NCBI GenBank assembly: GCA_947629075.1
Contig: CANRCI010000008.1
Span: 1 to 26,822 of the forward strand
Reading direction: 5' to 3'
Length of the DNA stretch: 26,822 nt
From: an uncultured Bacilli bacterium
GTDB taxonomy: Bacteria; Bacillota_I; Bacilli_A; RF39; UBA660
This document shows positions 7,021 through 13,752 of the stretch, piece by piece. Position 1 is the first letter of the stretch. Each line of letters begins with the position of its first letter. A model generated the notes under the pieces. The model made no database searches and was not told the origin of the DNA. It was given only the letters and a program-made list of their open reading frames with translations. The position numbers and the translations under genes are program-made.

Positions 7021-7051
7021 AAAACAAAAGTATCAATGATCCTTTTGTTTT
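7021..7051. terminator. bidirectional terminator-like hairpin
   Basis: AAAACAAAAG (7021-7030) pairs perfectly with CTTTTGTTTT (7042-7051) across an 11-nt loop. It has U-rich 3' sides in both directions, as in a short bidirectional intrinsic terminator. It lies between the switch region and the promoter at 7129-7137, so it would insulate the plus-strand gene. Confidence 0.55.
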
Positions 7052-7128
7052 AGAACTGTTTGTATACGGATTGCTCACTTTAGTAATAATCAATTATTAA
7101 ACTTACTATAGCTTTTTTTAGAAAAATG

Positions 7129-7137
7129 TGATATAAT
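7129..7137 (+). promoter_or_regulatory. extended -10 promoter of DUF3419-like gene
   Basis: TGATATAAT gives a perfect TATAAT (7132-7137) with the TGn extension (7129-7131). No good -35 hexamer is present at 17 bp, which is typical for extended -10 promoters. The ATG follows at 7169 with AAAGGGG (7154-7160) as ribosome site. Confidence 0.65.
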
Positions 7138-7168
7138 AAGGCCGCTTAACGAGAAAGGGGAAATTTTT

Positions 7169-8182
7169 ATGGAACGACAAGAAGTTTTAGATAATTTAAA
7201 GACGATGTTCAAGGTATTATTAAATTCACAAGCTAATAATGTTGATATCGATATTTATTTAAAAAAGCCATATTTGTTCTCAACTGAAAATTTGAGTTAT
7301 TTAAGGTCTTTTAAAGATAATTTGTCTAAAGATAAAAATATTTTAACGGTTTTAGGTAGTGGTGACCAGGTTTTAGCATCAACTATTTTTGGTGCTGTCA
7401 ACTTTACTACTTTCGATTACAATGAATTGCAATATCCCGTATATGAGTTAAAAAAAGCAGCAGCATTAAATCTAAATGTATCACAGTACAACAACTTCTT
7501 ATTGAAAACTGGTAATAAGAAATTCTTTTCACCGATAATATTTAATACATTGAAAAAAGATTTACCAGCTGGTCTAGATGAATATTGGCAAACTATTATT
7601 AGTAATATAAATCTCAGTAATGAAGAAGACATCGCGGCACTTTTCAAAGCTGGTATCCATATATGTAAAGATAATTTAAAAAAAGAATTTTTACCATATA
7701 TCAGAACTAATAAAGATTACTATAATTTAAATGACAATCTTGAAAAAATAAAACTAAAACACTATAAGAGTACTCTAATCGATTTAAAAAACACTCTTAC
7801 TGATGAGACATTTGACTTTATAAATCTATCAAATATTTTAGATAATGTCTGTTATGTTAGTGATGAAAGTAATGAAGAAATAGGAAACAATATTGATGTT
7901 ATAAAAAATGTTCTATATGAGAGACTAAATCCTGATGGAGTAATCATTTTAGATTATGTATTCGGAAATTCAAAAAACGACTTGAAAGAAAACAATATCG
8001 AAAATAAAAAGCCTAGCAATTATAATGAGAAGGCTAAAGAAATTTTTAATCGCCGAAATAGAAAGCTATATAACATGTTAAATGACAAATTTGAAATTAA
8101 TACTTTGGAGTTACCAACTACTGGATTATATAATGTTAAATGTGGTAATAGAGATACTGTCATATATACAAAAAAGAAGTAA
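7169..8182 (+). CDS. DUF3419/BtaA-like SAM-binding-fold protein
   Basis: This 337-residue soluble protein carries ILTVLGSGDQVLASTIFGA (about 58-76), then FTTFDYNELQYPVYELKKAAAL, a Rossmann-type SAM-binding arrangement seen in DUF3419 proteins. The characterised member BtaA transfers the 3-amino-3-carboxypropyl group of SAM to diacylglycerol to begin betaine-lipid synthesis. Later segments FDFINLSNILDNV and LNPDGVIILDYVFG are in the places of methyltransferase-like strands 4 and 5. No BtaB-like methyltransferase is next to it, so betaine-lipid synthesis is not supported; many Firmicutes DUF3419 proteins are uncharacterised. It has its own promoter and terminator and is monocistronic. The C-terminal lysine codons form part of the terminator stem. 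The family is moderately certain, the substrate unknown. Confidence 0.6.
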   Translation: MERQEVLDNLKTMFKVLLNSQANNVDIDIYLKKPYLFSTENLSYLRSFKDNLSKDKNILTVLGSGDQVLASTIFGAVNFTTFDYNELQYPVYELKKAAALNLNVSQYNNFLLKTGNKKFFSPIIFNTLKKDLPAGLDEYWQTIISNINLSNEEDIAALFKAGIHICKDNLKKEFLPYIRTNKDYYNLNDNLEKIKLKHYKSTLIDLKNTLTDETFDFINLSNILDNVCYVSDESNEEIGNNIDVIKNVLYERLNPDGVIILDYVFGNSKNDLKENNIENKKPSNYNEKAKEIFNRRNRKLYNMLNDKFEINTLELPTTGLYNVKCGNRDTVIYTKKK

Positions 8183-8200
8183 AATTAATTTACTTCTTTT
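8172..8200. terminator. bidirectional terminator shared by convergent genes
   Basis: AAAAGAAGTAAA (8172-8183) and TTTACTTCTTTT (8189-8200) form a perfect 12-bp stem with loop ATTAA. The left arm contains the last codons and stop of the DUF3419-like gene, and the right arm lies within the last codons of copZ on the other strand. Each direction ends in a U-rich run. Confidence 0.8.
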
Positions 8201-8409
8201 ACTTTATAACCTAAATTATCAATTGTATCAGTTACTAATTTGTGATCTATTTCTTCTTTGGACAACACTTCTACTCGGTGATTATCCAAATCGACTTTCA
8301 CCTTTTTTACACCATCGATATTACTTACGGCATCGATTACTCTTTTAGCACAATTGTTACAGTGCATACCTTCAACTGTCAAATTCATCTGATTTAGTTT
8401 TTTTAACAT
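8185..8409 (-). CDS. copZ: CopZ-like copper chaperone (HMA domain)
   Basis: This 74-residue cytoplasmic protein is almost entirely one heavy-metal-associated domain. GMHCNNC (Cys17, Cys20) is the Cu(I)-binding motif, and the rest follows the beta-alpha-beta-beta-alpha-beta pattern (VIDAVSNIDGVKKVKVDLDNHRVEV). It delivers Cu(I) to the CopA pump and to CsoR. AAAGGAG sits 8 bp before the ATG at 8409, inside the end of copA, giving a 38-bp overlap. An internal Met8 would shorten this but lacks such a ribosome site. It is the last gene of csoR-copA-copZ and ends in the shared terminator. Confidence 0.9.
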   Translation of the reverse strand: MLKKLNQMNLTVEGMHCNNCAKRVIDAVSNIDGVKKVKVDLDNHRVEVLSKEEIDHKLVTDTIDNLGYKVKEVN

Positions 8410-10606
8410 TTTCTAATCTCCTTTCAACTTTCTTTAATCTAAGGGCATTTAGTACTACTGTCAAACTGCTCATTGTCATTGCTATTCCCCCAAACATCGG
8501 ATTCATGACTAAACCTAGAGGTTTAAAGAATCCAATAGCTAGAGGTATCATCAACATATTGTAGAAAAATGCCCAAAATAAATTTTGTTTAATATTGGTG
8601 ATGGTCTTATTACTAATTAAAATTAAATCTAATATTTTTCCTAGATTGTCTTTCATTAAGATTACATCGGATGAGTCCATGGCAATATCCGTCGAACCAG
8701 TAATGCTAACTCCAACCGTTGCAACCGCTAATGATAAGGCATCATTTACCCCATCACCTACCATCATTACTTTTCTTCCCTCGGCGATGTAATTTTTGAT
8801 AACTTCGCTTTTTTCCTTTGGTAAAACATTACTCTGTACTTCATCTATACCAATGCTATCGGCAATAACTTTGGCTGTACTATGATTATCACCAGTTAAC
8901 ATCACAACTCTTTTGCCAGCTCTATGCAATTTTTCTACTACCTCTTTGGCATCTTTTTTGACAATATCTTTAATTCCAATTAGAGCGATTATTTTTTTAT
9001 TTAAAACGACATAGACAATACTATTAGCTTTCTTATCTAGTTTTTCTTCATCGCTTTGGTAAGGATTAACAAGTTTTAACTTATCTAAGATTTTGTTGTT
9101 ACCAACATATAGTTCATTACCATCTACTTTACCACTCAATCCCATACCTGCTAAATTTTTAAAATCTTTAACTTCTAATTTTTTAGTTTTTTTCGCGGTG
9201 AAAGCTTTCGCGATGGGATGAGTAGATCCACTTTCTAAAGCTGCAACCATTTCAATAATTTTTGAATCGGGATAATCGCTGTAATTTATGATTTCTGATA
9301 TTTTTAATTCACCATAAGTTAGTGTTCCCGTTTTATCAAAAACAATTGTATCTACTTTCGAAACATTTTCTAAGATTTCACTACTCTTAACTAAAATGCC
9401 GTCTTTAGCACATACCCCTTCTCCAATTACTATAGCCAGTGGTGTAGCCAGACCTAAAGCACATGGACAGGCAACTACCAAAACAGTTACAAAAGAGATG
9501 AGAGCCTCTTCTAAACCAGCACCTAATAAGATGTAGCCTAAAAAAGTTAGTATCGCTATGATTATAATACCTGGTACAAAATAACTACTTACCGTATCGG
9601 CTACTTTTTGAATCGGTGCTTTAGTATTACTAGCTTCAACTACTAATCTGACAATCTCTGAAATAGTAGAGTCTTTTCCTATTTTTAATGCTTCATATTC
9701 AAGATAACCATCATGATTTATACTTCCAGCGATTACTTTATCGTTCTTTTTCTTCTTAACCGGAACACTTTCACCGGTAAGAAAGGCTTCATCTAAATGG
9801 GCATCCCCTTTGGTAATTACACCATCAACCGCTATTTTCATACCCGGTTTACATATCAATATGTCACCTTTTTTCAACATATCTAAAGTGACTTTCTTTT
9901 CTCCATCTTTCGTTTTCAAAAGAGCACTATCAGGAGTAATTTGAACTAATTCTTTAATAGCACTTTTCGTCTTTTCTTTATTTCTGGAATCGACAAAACG
10001 CCCAAGTTTAATAAAGAAAATGATAACAGCACAACTTTCAAAATACAAGTTTTCAACACATGTAAAATCATTGTTAATGACCATAATCATATTAAAAATG
10101 CTGTATACATAGCTAGACAAAACACCAATTGTCACCAAAGTATCCATATTAGGCATCTTATGAAGCAAATTTTTAATACCACTGATAATTATATCTTTTC
10201 CATAAAAAAGAAAAATAGAAGCTAAAACAAATAGAGAAATGGAATAATTAACTGGATATTTCATCATGTCTAAAAAAGGAAGTGATCCCAAATGGATCAT
10301 ATGGGACATCGATATGTATAAAACAAGAACAACTAAAATTCCAAAAACGATTAGTCCAACTTTTTCATTACCTACTTCTTCTTCATTTGCTTTGTCATAG
10401 TCACCCAAATTTATAAACCCAGCATCGTGAACAAACTTACTGAGATCATCCATCGTTATATTATCTTCACATTCGATCATTGCTTGAGCCATTACTAAAT
10501 TGACACTGGCATTAATGATACCATCCTGTTTATTCAAATATTTCTCCAAACCACTAGAACAAGCACTACAACTCATACCACCAATTTTTAAGATTACTTT
10601 TTTCAT
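8372..10606 (-). CDS. copA: Cu(I)-exporting P1B-type ATPase
   Basis: This 744-residue pump moves Cu(I) out across the cytoplasmic membrane with ATP. One N-terminal HMA domain carries GMSCSAC (Cys13, Cys16). Eight membrane segments are expected, with the transport motif CPC at 380-382. The actuator loop has TGES (277-280). The phosphorylation site is DKTGT (Asp424), followed by HP (463-464), TGDN (571-574) and GDGVND (617-622). The YN (682-683) and MTMSS (710-714) motifs in the last two membrane helices mark the Cu(I) subclass P1B-1. All catalytic residues are present and the length is normal for a one-HMA CopA. The ATG lies 1 bp after the csoR stop, so the two are coupled, and the gene is expected to be induced by copper through CsoR. 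Confidence 0.97.
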   Translation of the reverse strand: MKKVILKIGGMSCSACSSGLEKYLNKQDGIINASVNLVMAQAMIECEDNITMDDLSKFVHDAGFINLGDYDKANEEEVGNEKVGLIVFGILVVLVLYISMSHMIHLGSLPFLDMMKYPVNYSISLFVLASIFLFYGKDIIISGIKNLLHKMPNMDTLVTIGVLSSYVYSIFNMIMVINNDFTCVENLYFESCAVIIFFIKLGRFVDSRNKEKTKSAIKELVQITPDSALLKTKDGEKKVTLDMLKKGDILICKPGMKIAVDGVITKGDAHLDEAFLTGESVPVKKKKNDKVIAGSINHDGYLEYEALKIGKDSTISEIVRLVVEASNTKAPIQKVADTVSSYFVPGIIIIAILTFLGYILLGAGLEEALISFVTVLVVACPCALGLATPLAIVIGEGVCAKDGILVKSSEILENVSKVDTIVFDKTGTLTYGELKISEIINYSDYPDSKIIEMVAALESGSTHPIAKAFTAKKTKKLEVKDFKNLAGMGLSGKVDGNELYVGNNKILDKLKLVNPYQSDEEKLDKKANSIVYVVLNKKIIALIGIKDIVKKDAKEVVEKLHRAGKRVVMLTGDNHSTAKVIADSIGIDEVQSNVLPKEKSEVIKNYIAEGRKVMMVGDGVNDALSLAVATVGVSITGSTDIAMDSSDVILMKDNLGKILDLILISNKTITNIKQNLFWAFFYNMLMIPLAIGFFKPLGLVMNPMFGGIAMTMSSLTVVLNALRLKKVERRLENVKKTKSDEFDS

Positions 10607-10607
10607 A

Positions 10608-10883
10608 TTAATTTATCCTTTCAAACAGATCGATAACTTCGTCAACAGCTTCCAATTTATCCTCTTTCAAATTATCAACAACACATGTGGATAAATGGTT
10701 TTTTAATATTAGATTTCCCAAACTCTTAAGCGCTTTCGACGATGCCGATAACTGAATTAAAATATCGCCACAATAACGATCATCCTCAATCATCTGTCTA
10801 ATTCCCTTTAACTGCCCTTCAATTTTATTTAATCTCTTATAAAGATCTTCTTTTTCACTAAATGTTCGAATCTTTTTTTTCAT
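10608..10883 (-). CDS. csoR: CsoR copper-sensing repressor
   Basis: This 91-residue all-helical repressor has the CsoR copper ligands with the standard spacing: Cys38 (RYCGD), His63 and Cys67 (NHLSTC). The N-terminal stretch DLYKRLNKIEGQLKGIRQMI is the family signature. Copper binding releases it from its operator and derepresses the operon. The matching operator lies in the promoter spacer directly upstream, so it represses itself, copA and copZ. The ribosome site is weak (GGTGG), fitting low repressor expression. The Cys-His-Cys set argues for copper rather than nickel (RcnR) or formaldehyde (FrmR) sensing. Confidence 0.95.
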   Translation of the reverse strand: MKKKIRTFSEKEDLYKRLNKIEGQLKGIRQMIEDDRYCGDILIQLSASSKALKSLGNLILKNHLSTCVVDNLKEDKLEAVDEVIDLFERIN

Positions 10884-10898
10884 CTTACCACCACTTAT

Positions 10899-10927
10899 AT
10901 AATATACCCCTATAGGGTATATGTCAA
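10899..10927 (-). promoter_or_regulatory. csoR-copA-copZ promoter with CsoR operator in the spacer
   Basis: On the minus strand a perfect TTGACA (10922-10927) and TATTAT (10899-10904) are 17 bp apart. A 21-bp dyad at 10902-10922 has arms ATATACCC / GGGTATAT around CTATA, with the CCC-N-GGG-type core known for CsoR operators. It fills the spacer and touches both hexamers, so bound CsoR should block RNA polymerase. Confidence 0.9.
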
Positions 10928-10930
10928 CTC

Positions 10931-10954
10931 AAAAAAAAGAACCTTTAAGGTTCT
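10931..10954 (-). terminator. intrinsic terminator of the CPBP protease gene
   Basis: AGAACC and GGTTCT (10938-10954) form a hairpin with loop TTTAA (read on plus). On the minus strand it is followed by eight T residues (plus 10931-10938). It sits 2 bp after the protease stop codon and insulates the csoR promoter immediately beyond. Confidence 0.88.
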
Positions 10955-10956
10955 AA

Positions 10957-12441
10957 TTATTTAGTTACAACAAATAGTTTATCATTTTGATCAATCAAGA
11001 AAGCTTCACCACTATCACTAACTATAAACGGATATTTATAATTATCATTATCAAGAGTCAAATAACCGATATTATAAATTCTAGGAACATCGTATTCTCT
11101 ATATCCCTTAGTCATATCTTTAAGATAATTGTTACTACTATCTAAACTATCTTTATTAATTTTCTTATAATAAACTTTTCCCACTTCTCTACCACTTATA
11201 AAGATTATAAAACTATCACTATTATCAATTACTGTATAATCTCTAAAATCGATATCTATAATAGCTTCTTGATTAGTAATTTCATTTTTTATAGCTAAAT
11301 GACTTTCGTCGTTGACATATACTTTAAAATCAAATTGTTGACTACTCAAGATACAGTTGACATTATCGATATCATTACAACCAGCTGGTAGATCATTTCT
11401 TCTTACGTAATTAAGATCATATACATTTCTATTCTGATAATGGACTTCATAATTAGCAATCTTTTTTTCGACATATTTATAACAAATTTCATCACTACCC
11501 TCAATTGGTATAAATAGACAAGCGATGAAAATTACGACTAGGACAATAATAATATTTTTACAGAACTTAACATTACTTTTATCTTTTTTAATTTCTGCAC
11601 TGGATAGTTCTTCTTTTTCTTCTAGTAAGTTATTAATAGATGTCTTACTCAAAATCTTTAGGGCGGTAACAATAAAGATAGCTCCTAAAAGAGTATTGAT
11701 TAAAATACTGAACAATCCTGTCTGTAAAGTATAATTATTAATTGATGTACAATCTTTGATAAGGTTCATTTCCCCGATAAATAATGAGAAATCATAGAAT
11801 GCATGTAGGAATACTACTGACCAAATGTTTTTACTTTTATAATATATTGCTCCAAATAAAATACCAGCTGTCGTAGCTAATAGAACCTGAACATACGTAG
11901 CAAATACTGATTGAAAAGCAACATTTGAAAAATGCATTCCTCCAAAGATAAATGATGACAAGATAATCGATGCAATAACGTTCTTGCGGTTATTACCAAA
12001 TCTTTCAATAAATTCATTTTGAATCCAACCACGACATAGAAATTCTTCAAACATTCCAATAAAGATAGTATATAAAACTAAATTTATAAAGTTAGGAACC
12101 TTAAAAGTATCTAGACTTAATACACTAGCTATTAAAAATATCACCGATAAAATTAGTAGTGGTGCCCCTAATAGAACACTTTCTCTAAATTTCATTTTTG
12201 GTTTATTAAAGACATATCCATTCTTCGATAATAAAAGCACAACTAATACGGCAAGAACCATTAATCCTTCGACAATTGCTTCACTACCATATTTAAAATT
12301 AGTAATTGATGTAAAAGCTTCATATGCAAAGAACTGTGATATTACATCAAACACCAAAAAAATTAAAAGCATCTCCATAAAAAATAGAAAAATACTTCTT
12401 CTCTTACTGTTATTTTTTCTCGTTTTATTTTCTTTCCCCAT
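10957..12441 (-). CDS. CPBP-family intramembrane metalloprotease with extra C-terminal domain
   Basis: The N-terminal part (about 1-290) is a polytopic CPBP/Abi (CAAX-protease-like) domain. It has FEEFLCRGW (Glu132, Glu133, Arg137), His170 in FGGMHFSN, and His213 in FLHAFYDFS, the expected catalytic set. Family members cleave prenylated proteins in eukaryotes; in bacteria many act in bacteriocin immunity or signal processing. After a loop comes another membrane segment at about 297-312, then about 180 residues with no recognised domain, containing cysteines (CYKYV, AGCND, NCILS) and beta-rich segments, probably outside the cell. This tail makes the protein nearly twice the usual length. GGAAGGAG precedes the ATG. 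It is monocistronic with its own terminator. Its substrate is unknown. Confidence 0.85.
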   Translation of the reverse strand: MGKENKTRKNNSKRRSIFLFFMEMLLIFLVFDVISQFFAYEAFTSITNFKYGSEAIVEGLMVLAVLVVLLLSKNGYVFNKPKMKFRESVLLGAPLLILSVIFLIASVLSLDTFKVPNFINLVLYTIFIGMFEEFLCRGWIQNEFIERFGNNRKNVIASIILSSFIFGGMHFSNVAFQSVFATYVQVLLATTAGILFGAIYYKSKNIWSVVFLHAFYDFSLFIGEMNLIKDCTSINNYTLQTGLFSILINTLLGAIFIVTALKILSKTSINNLLEEKEELSSAEIKKDKSNVKFCKNIIIVLVVIFIACLFIPIEGSDEICYKYVEKKIANYEVHYQNRNVYDLNYVRRNDLPAGCNDIDNVNCILSSQQFDFKVYVNDESHLAIKNEITNQEAIIDIDFRDYTVIDNSDSFIIFISGREVGKVYYKKINKDSLDSSNNYLKDMTKGYREYDVPRIYNIGYLTLDNDNYKYPFIVSDSGEAFLIDQNDKLFVVTK

Positions 12442-12513
12442 ATTTTACTCCTTCCATTATAAGTTTATCATAAAATTAATAAGATAACTATTAAAATTTA
12501 GTTAAGTTTTATA

Positions 12514-12542
12514 ATAAAAAAAGAAACTAAAATTTTAGTTTC
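12514..12542 (-). terminator. intrinsic terminator of the BceAB/SGNH unit
   Basis: A perfect 20-bp palindrome at 12523-12542 (GAAACTAAAA and its complement) is followed on the minus strand by a run of seven T residues. It begins 4 bp after the stop codon of the SGNH-like gene. Confidence 0.85.
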
Positions 12543-12545
12543 CTG

Positions 12546-13733
12546 TTAATATCCTTTTATACGTTTAGTAAGTACTTTTCCTTTCATCTCTTCTAGAGCT
12601 TCTAACTCTCTTTTATGTTCTTCGGCAACATCAAATTCTCTCTTTCTCTCATATCCCAGTAATTTATTAGCTTTTCCTTCAGTATTCTCTATATCTTTTC
12701 TAATACAAGACATGTAATAACTTACTCCACCATTTACTAAAGGACTACTAGGTTCTTTTTTCTCTTCAGTTATCGGATGGTTAAATTTACGATTATAGAT
12801 GATACTCAAAACATAAGAAGCTAAATAATTATGCGCTTTACTACTTATATGAAAGTTGAAATCTCCTTTACTAAAATAATCGCCAAAAGCATTCATATCT
12901 ATATAAGTCATATGATATTTTGAACATATATCCATCAAAGAGTCATTATATTGGTTTTTTAAATTTATAAAATCATCTAATCCTTCTTTATGAAATGAAT
13001 GTGGAGTATATAGACCTAAAGCATATATATCAGCTGTATTATTGATGTCCAATATCTTTTTAAAGTTGTTTTCAACTCCATCCATGACCCCTTGGAATAC
13101 TTTAGGATCGCTCATTTTATCCAAAGTGTAATTATAATTAGGTTTTTTATCACGGTTTTTGTAATCCTTAACTATTGCAGCAGGATTATTACCAACTTCA
13201 CGCATCAAATTATTACTACCAGTGGAATAAATGATAATTGGCTCTTTACTAGTTTTTAGAATATCAGTTATTTTTATTTCTTTATCGTTTTCATTAGTTT
13301 TAATCGCAAATTTATATATATTAGCTAACTTGGCAATAAATTTTGGAAGGGATAGATCAGTGGCAATCTTTTCAAGTGATTTAATCATGCCACAGATATT
13401 TAATTCTTTTATCTCTTCGTAAGTAAGATTGCTATCTAAAAGATAATCGATATGTTCAGTTTTATTAAATAGACCTGAAAAAGCATCGATATCGGTAACA
13501 GCTACTCCATAATCTTTTAGAGCGCTTACTAAGATTCCAAAAAAACTATCTTTAAAGAAGTCGACATTACAATTTATACCCTGTGAATCATTAAGTCCAA
13601 TCATAGCAAGGGTAGTATCTTTATAGTATTGTTTTAAATATTTCAACTCTTCTTCATCAAACATATTACCATCTCCAAATACAGAGGCTATCATACTATA
13701 AAAAGCTATAAAAGTCAAAAAAAGATGAAGCAT
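12546..13733 (-). CDS. SGNH/GDSL hydrolase-like protein, start uncertain
   Basis: The 395-residue frame has features of SGNH hydrolases: a block-I-like LAMIGLNDSQG (Ser50 as possible nucleophile), a block-III-like YSTGSNNLM (Asn174/175), and a block-V-like FNFHISSKAHNYLA (His295). The position three before that His, normally Asp, is Phe here; an Asp lies four before it, so activity is not assured. The frame opens with a hydrophobic segment (3-19) that would be a signal peptide, but no ribosome site precedes this ATG. A second ATG at 13664 (Met24) has GGAG exactly 8 nt upstream and would give a protein without the signal. The C-terminus is a charged helix (about 355-385). It follows bceB by 19 bp, so it is probably co-transcribed with the antibiotic-response transporter. 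Confidence 0.6.
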   Translation of the reverse strand: MLHLFLTFIAFYSMIASVFGDGNMFDEEELKYLKQYYKDTTLAMIGLNDSQGINCNVDFFKDSFFGILVSALKDYGVAVTDIDAFSGLFNKTEHIDYLLDSNLTYEEIKELNICGMIKSLEKIATDLSLPKFIAKLANIYKFAIKTNENDKEIKITDILKTSKEPIIIYSTGSNNLMREVGNNPAAIVKDYKNRDKKPNYNYTLDKMSDPKVFQGVMDGVENNFKKILDINNTADIYALGLYTPHSFHKEGLDDFINLKNQYNDSLMDICSKYHMTYIDMNAFGDYFSKGDFNFHISSKAHNYLASYVLSIIYNRKFNHPITEEKKEPSSPLVNGGVSYYMSCIRKDIENTEGKANKLLGYERKREFDVAEEHKRELEALEEMKGKVLTKRIKGY

Positions 13734-13752
13734 AGTTCATCTTTAAACACCA

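Larger units (their letters stand above)
6777..7168. other. non-coding spacer between switch and DUF3419-like gene
   Basis: This 392-bp stretch has no convincing gene. It holds a nested hairpin at 6803-6857, a 7-bp inverted repeat TACCAGA (6888-6894) / TCTGGTA (6951-6957), a terminator-like hairpin at 7021-7051 and the promoter of the next gene at 7129-7137. A 62-codon minus-strand frame at 6905-7093 is low-complexity and has no ribosome site or homology that I recognise. The region may be the remains of a gene or simply an insulator between the switch and the plus-strand gene. Confidence 0.6.

Noticed and set aside
6905..7093. 62-codon minus-strand frame in the spacer
   Set aside because: It has no ribosome site and no recognisable features, and it runs through a terminator-like hairpin.
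8082..8348. 88-codon plus-strand frame across the convergent junction
   Set aside because: It overlaps the end of the DUF3419-like gene out of frame and copZ antisense; the terminator hairpin also lies within it.
12456..12461. TATAAT before the CPBP gene as its -10 box
   Set aside because: Transcription would begin inside the ribosome binding site, leaving too short a leader, and no -35 was found.
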